Below, piece by piece: positions 23,761-35,901 of a stretch of DNA of 64,000 bases. The notes beneath the pieces are model-generated. The model was not told the DNA's origin. It did no database searches and worked only from the letters and a program-made list of their open reading frames with translations. Source of the DNA: Chaetomium olivaceum (taxonomy: Eukaryota; Ascomycota; Sordariomycetes; Sordariales; Chaetomiaceae); the NCBI GenBank assembly GCA_039881045.1, contig JAYWVB010000046.1:226524-290523 (forward strand), read 5' to 3'. Each line of letters begins with the position of its first letter. Positions within the stretch are counted from its first letter, which is position 1. The translations under genes and the position numbers were made by a program.

Positions 23761-24720
23761 TTTTTGTACTTATTGTATGTTCTGTCTGATAATAGCAAGT
23801 AAAATGTCACGGCAGCCGGCGGAAGTCCAATTCTCCAAATTTCGACTTTCCTTTACTCAGAAATTTTGAGCTTCACCACCGCGATCGGCGGGGAGGGGCA
23901 ACCCAAGTCTCAAGCAACCCGCAGCCCGCAACCCCGCGCTCGCGAACAGGCCAAGGAACCCCACGTCAAGCTTAACCAGGGACACAGCCCGCAAAACTTT
24001 GGTAGCCAACCACATTGATTGCAATCCCACGAGCTGACAGACACTCAGATCATCAGTTGCAGCCAGTTCAGCGCAGCCAGTTGATGCGGTCAATTGTACA
24101 CACAGTTCGATGCAGTCGATTGCGCCCGGTTCGATGCGGGTCCGTTTGAGGCAGTCGGTTGGACCCGGGCAACTCAAAACTTCAAGGCGGTCGGTTTGAT
24201 CCAGTTCAATGCAACTAGGTATACCAAATTCATGTTGGTCAGTTATCGGAGTTACTCAGGGTAGTTTGTTTTAGTTTGTCGCAGGTCAGGTTGTTGCGGC
24301 CATTTTGTTGCCGTTAGTTTACACAGCAGCTGGGCGAGGTAAATTCGGCTTGGTTAGGGTTATGGATATGGAGGTTCCGGCCGCTGAACTGACTATATTT
24401 GAACTCGATACAATGCAATTGACCGCATCAAACTGGCTGCGTTGGACTGGCTGCAATTGTTCTAGTGGTTTACCGAATACTGTGATCAGAGTGAATTGAA
24501 CGGGGGCCGCTACAAACATCCACAGTACTTAACGGTTCGCGCGCATGTTCATTGCCTGCCGCAGGTAGGATCCCGCCAAAAGACCCCACCACTGCCGGCC
24601 GATAACAGCCGCGATAAGGAAGCCGCCCCGAAATTTTTGAAGCCTGCGCTCGAAGCGCAGCGTCGGACAACGACCACCAAGTACTTGGTTACCCGCCATT
24701 GCCATTCATCAACCATCTCA
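23761..24720. other. Divergent promoter region, HIS3 and LOC1 genes, with repeat structure
   Basis: About 960 bp separates the HIS3 and LOC1 starts. The middle (24054-24459) is occupied by degenerate GTTCGATGCAGTC-type repeats bounded by inverted arms, listed separately. I searched by eye for a TGACTCA-type amino-acid-control site on the HIS3 side and found no exact match. Confidence 0.6.
24054..24459. repeat. Inverted repeat with 43-bp arms enclosing degenerate short repeats
   Basis: The left arm (24054-24096, starting CAGTTGCAGCCAGTT) matches the reverse complement of the right arm (about 24416-24459) with about four mismatches and one gap. Both include CGCAGCCAGTT, GATGCGGTCAATTG. Between the arms are several degenerate copies of a roughly 25-bp unit of the form GTTCGATGCAGTCGATTG. 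Mismatches are mostly transitions. The architecture resembles a MITE or foldback element. I could not identify a target-site duplication. Confidence 0.75.
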
Positions 24721-25432
24721 ATGGCGCCCACACGCACAGTGAAAAACAAGCACGCCGCTCCGAAGGGGGGTGGCGCGGCCGGCGGCAAGGGCCCGAGAAA
24801 GTCTTCTGATGGCGGCGGCATCTCCAAGCCCAAAGGCAAATCCGGACCCAAAGCTAAACTCCCGGCAACTCAGATCAAGGGCAGGCCCAACCTGCCGGGA
24901 CTGGACAAGAACAAGAAAAAGAAACAGCGCGTATACACGGAGAAGGAATTGGGCATCCCAGAACTCAACATGATCACGCCCGTAGGCGTGACCAAGCCGC
25001 GGGGAAAGAAGAAGGGCAAGGTCTTTGTCGACGACAAGGTTCGTGCTCCCCCCCCCCCCTTCCGCCCCTCTCCTATCCCTCCTCCCCCATCCAGAAAACC
25101 CCCCCCTAACCACACTTCCCCGTCTCCAGGAAAGCATGACGACCATCCTCGCGCTGGTACAAGCCGACAAGGACGGGCAGATTGAGTCCAAGATGATGCG
25201 GGCGCGGCAGATGGAGGAGATCCGCGAGGCGCGGCGGGTCGAGGCCGACAAGAAGGAGGCCGAGCGCAACGCCAAGCTCGAAGACACCAAGGACTCGCTG
25301 CGGCGCAAGCGGAAGCGCACCAAGGGCGGCCCGGGCGCGGACGACGAGGTCGAGAATATCAAGGCCGTTGCGGCGACGGGGACTAAGGCGGCCAAGGCGA
25401 AGAAGAAGAGGGTTTCTTTTGCGGCGGAGTGA
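24721..25432 (+). CDS. LOC1: LOC1-like ribosome assembly / mRNA localisation protein
   Basis: Loc1 is a basic nucleolar protein that acts in 60S subunit assembly and, in yeast, ASH1 mRNA localisation. The product is about 206 residues. Exon 1 (24721-25038) begins MAPTRTVKNKHAAPKGGG and is Lys/Gly/Pro-rich, with KGRPNLPGLDKNKKKKQRVYTEKELGIPELNMITPVGVTKP in the family's conserved first half. A 91-nt intron (25039-25129, donor GTTCGT, pyrimidine-rich, CAG acceptor) joins FVDDK to ESMTTILALV in phase 0. Exon 2 is a charged helix (ESKMMRARQMEEIREARRVE, then KKEAERNAKLE) ending in KKKRVSFAAE. Length and composition fit the family. The assignment rests on overall resemblance because the family is low in complexity. 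Confidence 0.85.
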
Positions 25433-25824
25433 GGTGGTGATAGTGTTGACGGTGTTGACGGTGTTGATGGTGGTGGTGGGGAAGGGGGTGTTGTGTGTGT
25501 GTTTTTTGGTCGGGTCATTCATCCTTCGGCATGGCGGGCGTCTGGCGTTGTTTCGTGGTATTCAGAGGGGAAAATTGGGACTGTCGGTTTGGGTTGTAGA
25601 TACCAACAGAGCGGGTGACGCTGAACATGCTGTCGTTGTACCGTCAGTATGGGAGTGTGTCACTCTGTTCATATCTAATTCATCGTTCACTACCCGGGTG
25701 GCCTGCTGTGGTGATTCACATCTATTCCGATTCTTATAATGGTCGACATACTATTCTATGAGATCCTGGCCAAGTCTATCCCAAACACCGGTGCTACATT
25801 GCAGAAAATATCTCCGCCTCATGT
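25433..25824. other. Convergent intergenic region, LOC1 and hydrolase genes
   Basis: About 390 bp between convergent 3' ends, with a GGTGTTGAC short repeat at about 25440-25475. Nothing else is recognised. Confidence 0.6.
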
Positions 25825-27352
25825 TTAGTTGTTAAGAACTTGCAGTTTCCGCCTCACCGGGTCGAACTCGGTGACAAACTGAGTTTCGGATTTTGCTCCA
25901 TTGGCGTTGGGGTTGATGGCGTCGAGGTTGATCTCGGTGACCATGCGGTTCAAAAACTCGCAAATCTATTCAAATTAGCTAGACTGCACGATAAAATGGA
26001 ATAGCAGCACATACCGGCCGAGCATGCCATCTCCCACCGCCAATCTCAAACCACGAGATATGCCCACCGAGCGATGTCGTAACAAGCACTGTGTAAGGGT
26101 TCTGTGTGAACTCCTGGAAGGGGATGGCATCGTATACCGCGATCTGTAGACAAAATGTAAGTTGAGAGAAACCTGAATACGAGCGTGTCCGTCCTTACCG
26201 GGTCGTCCAAGGCGGAAATGGCAAGAAACGGAATTCTGATGGCGAGGATCGCGTCTGACGACGATGCGTCGCGGTAGTAGGCATTCTCAGTGGGATAGCC
26301 CCATGTCACGGTCCTAGTTTTGTCAGTGACCTCCTTCAATACATCCGGTAGGTAGACTCACTGGACTTCGCGGTCAAACTCATGAAGGTACGTCACGTTC
26401 TGGATCCGGTCGTAGTCCAGATTTGTGTGCTTCAGGACAGCGTCCTTGTGGTTTTCGATGAGTTTCTTCATGTTGGCTGCTCGTTTGTTAGAGACTGGGC
26501 GCGATATAAGCACCTAAAACAGACTTACTCCCCATGACCCGCGAGTACACCTGCTTCCCCAGCAGTGACCGCTGAAGAGCCTTATTAGCCATCTCCAAAT
26601 CGAAGGGATTTGCCACAGAGATGGCCCCTTTAAGGAGGCAGTCCGCCCCTTCCTCGCCCACATACTACCAAGAACCATTAGCAGGTATTCCACGGTTGAT
26701 GGGGCATTGCGCTTACGTTGGTTAGAATGTTGGCGCCCAGAGAAAACCCGAGAGCAAATAGCGGCCGGTTAGGGAATGTCTGTCTCGCCCATTTCACGAA
26801 TTGGCGAAGATCCCAGGTAGCCCTTGCATTGAAGAGGACACCGCTTGTCACCTTGCTGTTGGCGCAGCCGCGGGAGTTCACGACGCAAACATCCCAGTTC
26901 CCGCCGTTCATGACCAAAGGCGCAATGGCATGGCGGAGGTAAATCTCATGAGAGCCTCCAGAGAGGCCGTGAAGCACGATAAGCATAGGCCTGGTGTCGT
27001 CAGAGCCGACCCTGGCGAAATCATCCTCTGAAAAGAAGGCAGTCCTCGGCGGCAGCGCGTCGTCTACATCCGAGTGTGGGTCTACTGCAAAGTCGACCGT
27101 GAAAGTGCCGGTGTAAGTCTTGTGGTCGGCGTCAAATATCCTCCTACGGTAGTAGATCGGCGGGCCGTGCTCCTTGACGGCAGTCCACATGGTCTGAAGG
27201 TGGCCATTGAACAGCAGGGGGTTGAGTTGGCAGGTCGGAGTGCTCGCTTCACAGACTTTCAGCAAGTCCGTCGCAGTGCCATCTTTCCTCTGCAGGGCTA
27301 ACGGCGAAGGCGAGTGGGTGAAAGCGATATTTGCACGACCAAACCAGTCCAT
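25825..27352 (-). CDS. Alpha/beta hydrolase, YheT/Eht1-Mgl2-like esterase/lipase
   Basis: This is a complete six-exon gene encoding about 423 residues. Exons are 26717-27352, 26529-26664, 26362-26476, 26199-26313, 26015-26143 and 25825-25965. The introns are 48-55 nt with GTAAGC, GTAAGT, GTGAGT, GTAAGG and GTATGT donors. I chose the ATG at 27352 (MDWFGRANIAFTHS), where homologues start. Diagnostic segments are NPLLFNGHLQTMWTA, PMLIVLHGLSGGSHEIYLRH and VVNSRGCANS. The nucleophile elbow is GFSLGAN (Ser204), the acid is in ISALDDP (Asp332 or 333) and the catalytic His is in SLGGHISWFE (His362). Yeast relatives Eht1/Eeb1 form and cleave medium-chain fatty-acid ethyl esters, and Mgl2 (YMR210W) acts on monoacylglycerols; which applies here cannot be read from sequence. 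All frames are intact, in contrast to several neighbours. It is divergent from the cohesin-loader gene. Confidence 0.93.
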
Positions 27353-28118
27353 GGCGCCGAGCAGTCGTCTGCTGACCCGGAAGGCAGCAAGAGAAGACAG
27401 GATGTTGGTGGGATGGCTACGATTCAAGCAATATACCCCGAGGCGTCGTGAAAAGGTATTTATGGCTTGCTTCGCAATCCGGCAGGCGGATGGACCGGAT
27501 TTCAAGTTTGGTGGTGATAATGCCAGCGCGAGCCAAGGCGGTGTCGGTGGAGTCGTGCTTTTTATTGCTGTTTCTCCGTGTTACTGTGTAGAAAAGGGGT
27601 CTGAATGTCAACAAAAAAGAGTGTGGATAAAAAGAGGAAAAGACAGGCGTTATATAGGTGCAGTATGAAGGGTAGGAATGCAATGCTACGGCAAACACCC
27701 GAGACATACGGAATCCTGCTTGTAAGTAGGTAGAACAAAGGAAAAAAGGTCACTGTTACATGCCTTCTACGAATAGAACAACTCCCTTCTGGATTGATCA
27801 ATTAGGAAGTTGCGCCTGCCGAGGCATCGGAGCTTGTGGAGCACTTTAACTAACGTTATCGGTGGCGCCAACGCCGGTCCGCCGACGGCGGGTTTTTGGC
27901 CATGCCGCCCGAGTCCGTTTAAGCTGGAAGACCCTGTGCCTGGCAGGCGCACAGACCAAATCTAACTCTCGATCAGGTCGCGACGAACGGTGGACTCATG
28001 GAAGCGGCATGGCGCTTTCCCCAGGCTGCATGCAGGCTAGGTGATTGTGCCGCTGCAGCGCGTGCCAACGTGATAACCTAATAATTGACCCGCGAAAATC
28101 CTCGCCGGAATTTCTTCC
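27353..28118. other. Divergent promoter region, hydrolase and SCC4 genes
   Basis: About 770 bp. A frame continues upstream of the hydrolase start on the minus strand but lacks conserved character. A short CG-rich patch lies near 27860-27900. No other feature is seen. Confidence 0.55.
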
Positions 28119-31031
28119 ATGCCTCTCATCTCATTTGCGACTGGCCTGTTCGAACAAATACGGGATATCACTCGGCCCTCCGACAGGATGCCTCCCGGCG
28201 AGGCATACGGCAGCCAGGGCCAGCAGCAGCAACACCACCAATTCCACCAAGTGCACCCGCAAGCGCAGCAATTACAGCACCAACATCAGCACCAGCACCA
28301 ACACCAACACCTCGCGCCGCTGCACTCTGGCCCGCAAGCACCCCCACCACTGTTACCGCATCCGCAGTTCGCGAATCCATATCCCAATGGAAATCAGCAG
28401 TACCAACATCAACATCAACATCAACTCCAGCTCCAGCAGCAGCACCTGCAATATGTCCATCCTTCATACGCCCAGCACCAGCACCAGCAACCTGTGCAGT
28501 TCTATCCCAACAATGCGCAACAGCACCAGCACCAGCAACAGCAGCAGTATGCAAACTACAATGCCACCTTCCACCACCAACCCGCTCCAGCTTTCGCTCC
28601 CGCTCCTCAAGCCGCGCCGCCTCCTCAACCTGTACCCACGTCCACGCCGATGCCAGCGCCCATGCAGTTTGTCAGCCCATCCTATCTCCAGCACTCACCC
28701 GCACCAAGGCCCAACAATGCCTTCCCGACGTCGCAACCACACACCGCCGTCGACGATGAGCCCGCAGTTGCCCCGCGCAGTCCAGCCGAAACCGCCGAAA
28801 CCGATGCCCGTAAAAGCAAGCCCGAAACTGGAAGAGAAACGGCCGCCATCACGCGGAACGCCGAAACTACTTACGCGAGATCCGAGGCGGTCAAGTTCAA
28901 GTGCCGGAGTCGCGAAATCACCCGTCACCCCCACGCATCTACCCACGCCGAGACACTCCCACTTCTCCTGTCTGTGGCGGAGGACTGCTTTGAGAAAGCC
29001 AATGCGGCTGCGCAGCAGGTCGCCAAGACCATGGGACCGAGTGAAGTTGCGGAACATCACAAGCTGGTGGCCACTGGGTTGGGATGCCTGGACGTCGCGC
29101 TAAAGTCGAACAAGTTGTGGCCGCGGCTCGAGGCTAGGTTATGCCTGCGCTATACCAGCATACTCATTGAGGAGACCACCAATATTACCGAGGCCGAGAC
29201 GGCTCTGACGAGAGGCATTTCGGTGTGCGAGAAGGTAAAATCGCTCATCAATACAGAGGGACCAACTAACCACCGCCTGCCACTGTAGCATCGGTTCCTC
29301 GATCTCAAGTACAGTTCGCAGTTTCTCCTAATGAAGACACTCTTCCAACGAAACCAAAAGGCGGCTTTCAAGTCCATCGACAGCCACATTGCCGACTGTA
29401 CAACGTATGTTTGCCTGCTTGATACTTGCGGGATTTCGTTGACGCTTTCTAGTTATAAGCATGTCCCGTGGATTTATGCCTTCCGCTTCCTCAAGGCTGC
29501 CTTTCACCTCCAATCTGGCACCGCCGCCGACAACCACGCCATAGAGAATTTGCGCAAGATCGCCGGCATTGCGAATCAGCGGAGTGACAAAGGCATCTTC
29601 ATCATGGCCATGCTGCTCGAGGGCCTTGCCCACCTCAGCACCACGAAAGACGACTGGGCTACTCGTGTACAGATGTGCATCGCCCAGGTATCCAAGTTAC
29701 AACTGGACGATTCGATCCGCACCCCCCAAACCGATGTCTTATTACTCCTATTAGACTTGGCGTGTAGCCTACACCAGAAAACACATCAAATATCAGCACA
29801 AAAGCTCACCGCGCTTCAGAGGAGATTAGAGGAGCTGAAGCAGGCACAAGACTGGGCTTCTCAATCAGGCGAGATGTTGTTGCCCGTCAACCGGATGCAG
29901 AACGCGCAGCAGATAGTCAGCGCTGACACGAGGGCGGTCCTGCGTCCTGGCGACGATGGTGTCGACTATTTGGTAATATCAACGCTGGGGAAACAAGAAG
30001 CCTGGGCACTGGCGTAAGCTCTCTTTTTGTGTGCTCCCAATGTAACCTTCTAACAACGTGCCAGGTATGTGTTCAATGGCATCGTGGCACACTACAAGTC
30101 TACGACGGCCGGCCGCAGCTCAAGCATGTGGGGGGAGGCAGTAAGGTTATTGGAAGGTGAGATTCGATCTGTGGTTCTCATATGCTCCATCTAACGTGGT
30201 ACGCAGAAAACAAGCCTGTACCGTCATCACAGAGTCTTCCAGAGGCGCTAAAGCAGGCTGGTTGGGCGAGGGAGCTCTCCTCTTACGCGCATATCCTTAC
30301 CGGGCTCCAGGCGTCGACTCTGTCCGACTGGGCAAAGGTCAAAATGTGTTTGGATACCGTTAAACAGAACGGATCCCAGTCGGAGTTTCTGAGTGTCTTG
30401 ACTTTGTATCTCGAAGGCGTCTTCCACCAGGGTACGGCGGCCCTGGACAAAGCCACAGCGATATGGAAAGATGGGAGGTTCGAGATGGACTGGAGCGGCG
30501 CGCCAAAGGCCACCAACAGCCGCATCACAACAGAGCTTTCCATCCTAGCCGCCCTCAACCGGCTCTGGATTATGCAAGAACCAGGCCAAACCGACGACGC
30601 CGAAATGGCCGAGCTCGTTGACCTGCTTCGTCCGATTTGTGAGGACAACCCAGACCAGGAGATCCGCACCGTCTACAACCTCGCCCTGTCGTCTGTCCGC
30701 ATGAACCCGCCACTATCCATCAACCAGATCAAGCGGCACATCCAACAGTCGCTGAGCGGTGCCCAGCAGACCTCCAACACGCAGTACCTGGCGATCGCGC
30801 TCAACATTATGCGGGCGAGGCTGTTCGAGAACGTCGTCGGCGAACAGGCGCTCAAGAGCGCCCGCGCCGGCTCGGCGCAGGCGAGGAAGAGTGGCAACGT
30901 GTGTGGATGAGCGTCGCCGACGGCATGCTGGCGCAGTCGTTTGAGATGCAGGCGCGCTGGCCGATGCACGGGCGACGCATGACTCGGGGGTGAGGCTGGC
31001 GAATGAGGCGTTTGCGAAGACGAAGGTATGA
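28119..31031 (+). CDS. SCC4: Cohesin-loading factor Scc4/Mau2 homologue (several candidate frameshifts)
   Basis: Scc4/Mau2 partners Scc2 to load cohesin on chromatin and is built of TPR-like helical repeats. The ATG at 28119 or 28188 opens a Gln/His-rich low-complexity N-terminus of about 200 residues. The helical part begins ETLPLLLSVAEDCFEKA and continues LEARLCLRYTSILIEET, EAETALTRGISVCEK, HRFLDLKYSSQFLLMKTLF and KHVPWIYAFRFLKAAFHL. Introns are 29235-29288, 29405-29452, 30014-30064 and 30157-30206, all joining in frame. The frame is suspect at four places. A block at 28771-28949 reads more like a real linker in the +1 frame (VQPKPPKPMPVKASPKLEE), implying two compensating indels. At about 30900 a missing base turns SGNV-LWMSVADGMLAQSF into a stop. 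At about 30951 another missing base precedes ALADARATHDSGVRLANEAF. The end is taken as 31031. Confidence 0.87.
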
Positions 31032-31629
31032 ACTTGTGTTGCGGCGTAGACGGTACGAGTAACTATGGTGCGGAATTTTTCACAGCAGCTGAGGGGGGAT
31101 CATAATGGGTACCGATGTATGACCCTGGTTGGTTTAGGACGGCATTGTTTGGCGCACGGTTATCATCACGACCGGCGTGTGGGGGACTAGAGGGATGTTG
31201 GCGTCGATTTTGTGACGTATACCCCGGATATTTCCAGATGGTTTTGCAGTTGAATTGAGAAGCGCGTATGATACATGTGATTGATACCCCTAGGCATGCG
31301 TGAGTAAGGTAGTTGATGTTCTTAAGATATTGCTTACGAGTAATTATTAGCCGGAAGAGCCAGCCAGCCTCGGTGAACATTCAAACACCACTTCAAAAGC
31401 TCACTTACTCTCCAACTTTCGTACGTCAGTCACATTACGTCTCTTTCGAGCGTACTAGTACGGGAAGCTGGGTGTATATTATACTGTAACTGCTACAAAT
31501 TACTATGTATCTAGTATTAAGCTTCACAGGTTAAGTAGTGTACATACAACTTCCTGTTCTGGCCGGCAAATTCGGCAGGGCAGGTTCACCATTCCCAGGA
31601 CAGACAAGGGTTACGCCGAGCAGCCCAAA
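31032..31629. other. Convergent intergenic region after SCC4
   Basis: About 600 bp, AT-rich with TACTAGTACG/ATATTATA-like patches near 31450-31520. No gene, repeat or RNA is recognised. Confidence 0.6.
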
Positions 31630-32291
31630 TCACAGATCGACAACTCCGTCTTCAATAGGGAGGATATACCACGAGTTCACGTCCAGGAGACGCAGATACA
31701 TCTCGACAAGCGCATCCACCTTAACCCTCTTCCGCATATCCTCCAGCTCTCGCTCCCTGTCATCCTCATCCAACTCCTCCGCCTGTTCACCTTTCTCACC
31801 CTCCTGCCCTTCCCCCTCTTTTGACACCTTCGCCACAACCTTCACAACATACCCCCCCTCCTCCTTCGCCTTCCCCTCATCAACCACACTCTCCAGACTC
31901 TCCTCATCCACAAACAGAAAAACGAATACCTCGGCCCCCGATAAACCACATCCTCCTCAGCAAAAACACTCCCCTCCATATCCTTCTTCCCTCCATCCCC
32001 ATCCAGCCACTCCCGAAACATTTCCCGCGCCACCTCCAGCCCCCCACCGTCCAGGACCGCCCCGTCCTCAATGACGGTCCAGGCCATCTTGTCGTAGAGA
32101 TCCAGCATGCGGCACCGCTCAAAGTAATCACGCGCGTCTTCCTGGGCGAGACGTACAAACTTGTCCCATTTTGGCTGAGAAGCGTAGGTTCCTCGGATGA
32201 TGACAAACCCCCATTGCTTGAGGCGCCAGCGGGTGAGGTCGTTGAGTATGGCTGTGGCGTCGCCGGTGAATGGGGGGTCGAGGAGGCCCAT
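31630..32291 (-). CDS. Uncharacterised fungal protein, WGFVIIRGTY type (frame interrupted once)
   Basis: The ATG at 32291 (MGLLDPPFTGD) opens a segment with LTRWRLKQWGFVIIRGTY and YDKMAWTVIEDGAVLDG, a pattern I recognise from a large uncharacterised fungal family with TRWRxxxWGFVIYR and WTVxED motifs. That family normally continues PxxRFxVFVDEExLESV. Here the equivalent block (VFVFLFVDEESLESVVDEG) is in another frame. One additional G at the G5 run (C5 on the + strand, 31935-31939) restores continuity. The C-terminal half is acidic (GQEGEKGEQAEELDEDDRER) and ends near VNSWYILPIEDGVVDL. No catalytic residues are known for the family and the function is unknown. A shorter model ending in the first frame would lose the conserved second half. 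Confidence 0.68.
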
Positions 32292-35200
32292 ATGATGATG
32301 GGTGAGGTTGTGGTCGGAGCTCTCTGGCCTGTTTGTCTTTTTGCTTTCGTTTTTGTGGCTGTGGTAGCCTGTAGGGAAGGGGGTGCTGCCCACCAAAGAG
32401 CAGTATTGAGTGATTATTTCTAAGGGGAAAGAGAGAGGCTACGGCGGCTTGAGGTTTGGATGGCGAGGAGGGGGCACCAACCTGTGGGGCAAGCCTCTCC
32501 TTCTAGTTACCTTGGTTGGTTCCCAGGAATAGAGAACGAAACGAGCCATACCGAGTCACCGAGACGGGACGGTGCTCAATTTTATCTCAGTGCCAGACCA
32601 GTGGATAATACGGTACTACCTGCTCGCTTTTCTCATATCGACGGGAAATGATTACTATTAGAAGTATGGAATCTTTGAATACCAGAAGAAGAGTGAGTAT
32701 ATGTGCTAACTAGGGCCGGCCTAGCTCAGTGCTGCGAGCAACGACTCCACTTAGGAAGGCTCAGAGTCAGGAAACCCTTTTAGAACCCAGAGGCGATGAA
32801 GGGCGTGATAGGGCTATTAAAATGGCAGTGGGGGCAGAAAGAACCGTGAAGTTGAGTCGAAAACCCCCCAAACTACCGTACATATGGATCTGGGTCCAGC
32901 ATCCCTCTTGTGTGCCGTCATCCTCATGTTCTCCAACTTCCCCCCAAGCCCTAACTCGAAGTGTTCATACATCTATCTTCAACCCAATTAATACTAAGCT
33001 GTAGTGACCGTCTTCTCCCCGCGTCTACCTAGACCAAAGCCAGTCAGCATACACACAATCAAACAAGCCCCCCCCCCAGGATCGTCGCCGTCACACGAGT
33101 CCATGTGGACCCAAGTCCCGTTCGGACATGCCGTCGCAGTAGGCGTGCACCGACACGGTCAGGGCGAGGACGCTTCAGATGAGGGTGGCTTTAATGATTG
33201 TATGGATTGGATTGGATACGTTCCGAGTCAAGGTTGGTTTGCTTGGTGGATGAGGATGGGAGAGAGGAGATGGATGGAGGAAAGCTGGGATATTTATGCC
33301 TTTCTGTGGGACTGGTGACTAGCTATTTACCTAGATAGAGGGACTAATAACACATAGAGACGCCGAGGGCGGTATCTGCCGGTCAAGGACCCCGGCCCGG
33401 GCTAAGCCGATCGTCGTTCCGATCGACAGTGCCATAATCGGTCCCGTGAGCGGGGAACCACACCCCATTCAGCTCGACTCCTAGGGCCGAGCATCGCGGA
33501 TATCGGGCTTCTTGCTCGTTGGTGGGTTATACGTTACGTAGGCATCTCGTAGTCTGTACTCTCCTTATACGGGTGATGTCAATTGGTTACTTACGGGAAA
33601 CTGCTCGTCTGTTTTGGCCGAGGACGTCTCTCTGTCTCCTCTGGGTAATACACATGTCTCTTTGAAAGTGTCTCACTGTTATTGGTTGGCTCGTTGGATA
33701 ACGAAATCTCGTTGCTCGATCCCTGTTGGTTGATCTATGTACCGGCATGTTTCCGTTGAATAGGACAACTTGGGAGCCGATCTCCAGCACTAAGGCAAGG
33801 CAGCAAACCCATGGCATCTCCGTCCCATTGGGAGTAGTCGTCGGGGGTTCTACCTGACTTTATTCCGCTCACTCCTCCACTTGACAAGGTTGCCGTTGCC
33901 ATGCCAGGGTATGTTCGGCATAGCCCTACCGGGCTCTCCTTAACGATTTCCGGGCAGGACCCCGAGATTGTAAAGCATACATCATGACTATCATGTAACC
34001 GAAGATTTTCGGCATCTCCTAAGACGTCCCGCCCCCACCGTGCCTTGACTATCAGACAGGGCTCGAGATGTAACAGTGAGCGTAGGAGAGAGGAAGAAAA
34101 CCAAGACACAACACGCTTTCCTCCCCTAGGTAGGTGTATGATTAGTTTCAAGATGGCCGACAAACAGTCCGCTAGACTCGATCCAGCTTACCCGTGAGCC
34201 CGCGGTCTTAGGTAGATAGATAATCTTTACCTTATTATGATGTTTTGCACAATCATTATCGATACGCTTAGTCGGTCGGATGGAGGGTGGTGGTAATGAT
34301 GGGTATGGTGGCATGGCGGCCGGCGATGCCTGCGAGGACGGCAACGATATGGATGCGTTATCGCGTCACCACACAGAGAAAGCTAGAACCATATCGGTTT
34401 GCAACGTGGGAAGTCAACAGGTTATGCTGAATAACACCGCAATGAAGGAAAGGGTGGTAGATCGGGACCACTTACCGTTTTCACGGTCACCAGAGGATGG
34501 AAGAAGAAGAAAGGGGAGGCGTGAGATGTATCTCAATAATTACTAATTACTGTGGCCTGCCCAAGGGAGATGAGGTAGGTATCTAGGTAGTGACTCGCAA
34601 TCTGGAAGCTCAACCAGGAAGGTACCTACTTGCCGGGTGGGTGAAATCTCCTCCGATGCTGATGGACAAGGGGAAGGAGCGAAAGACCCAGGTCAGGTCC
34701 TGCAAGCGTCTGCTGCTGCTTGGGGGGGATGATGGAGGTAAGTACCTAGTTAGATTAAGGCTATAGCAAACTCTACCCCCCCTCTAAAGCCCTCTATTTA
34801 CCTCCCTTTTTATCCCCCAACTTCCTAGGTAGTCTTCCCAACATCTTAGCCCTACGCAAAACCCTTCGCAGCCGGAGCTACCTAAATGACTTTATGCATC
34901 GCGTAAGAACCGCGCGAGCGGGGATTACATCCCCCATACGGCTCCAAGTTTAGAGTCTTGCGAGCCGACTATTACGAGAGAGGCTCACCCAATGCTCGCT
35001 CCCAGCGCGAGCCCCTGCTACATTTGCAGCTCCGACAATCAGAGGCTCTAAGTGCACTCCAGTTCCACAGAGGTTAGTCCATCAAGAGATCCAAGACGCC
35101 CATAATTGGTGGCATCACTAGACCAAGCTAGCTTGCCTGCCACCCAAAGGTTCGAGCCTCGAATTCCCGTGCTCGGTGCATGTAAGACATCCTCCAATCC

Positions 35201-35901
35201 AGGACGAGAATGGATGGCGCGAGCATGGCTGAACTATTCTCCTGCAAACGCGGTTGGCTGCCGCTCGCCGCCACCGGACCGGGTTAGCGGCCTGCAATTG
35301 CGGCCCGAAGGATTGAACCTGTGGCAGTGTTAGGTTCGTTGGCGGTACAAGGCTCGGCGCTCAAGACGGAGGGAGAGGGCGACTGCAGCACAAGGATCGT
35401 CCGTGAAACAAAAATCATCACCACAAGTGTAGAGAGACGTTGATCTCCAGGAACCGAAGGCTGGAGTCGACGGTACTGGCGCTCCCAGACAGTGTCGCAG
35501 CAAAGGAGCAAACCTCAGCCCAGCGGCGGCGGGCATACCACTCACATACCACCCTCGCTTTTCTTTGGCCGGCAGTCCAACCACGGGAGTTTGATTGGTT
35601 GGGTTGCCTCCATGAAGATGCATGCGCAGTGCTGCCTGGGCCAACTGGGCGGATCTTCAGCTTCGCTGATAGGCTTTGAGGTGACCCTTGACACCCTCAA
35701 CTTTTCAGCGGCGCCAGAGGCAGCGGGTGGGTGCCAGGGCGTGACAGATGTGACCAGTCAACAGCTCCCGCGCAGGTTTCGAACGTCTCGATCCCCAAAC
35801 TCGTTTTGCAGCCACCTCCATACCTCTCTGTTGAACTTCGAATCTTTCTGAATGCCTGCTGTCTACCCTCTTCCGCCGGAGCACAAGAAGCTGTCAAAAG
35901 G
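32292..35901. other. 3.6-kb gene-poor region
   Basis: Only short, non-conserved open frames occur. TAGGTA/TACCTA motifs recur (about 34195-34215, 34570-34630, 34738-34750, 34825-34835), with C-runs near 33071 and a GC-rich block at 33360-33490 unlike its surroundings. The pattern suggests decayed repeat sequence, but I cannot name an element. No tRNA or rRNA was found. Confidence 0.6.

Noticed and set aside
33004..34546. Several frames of 70-140 residues in the gene-poor region
   Set aside because: They are short, mutually overlapping and without conserved features or introns.
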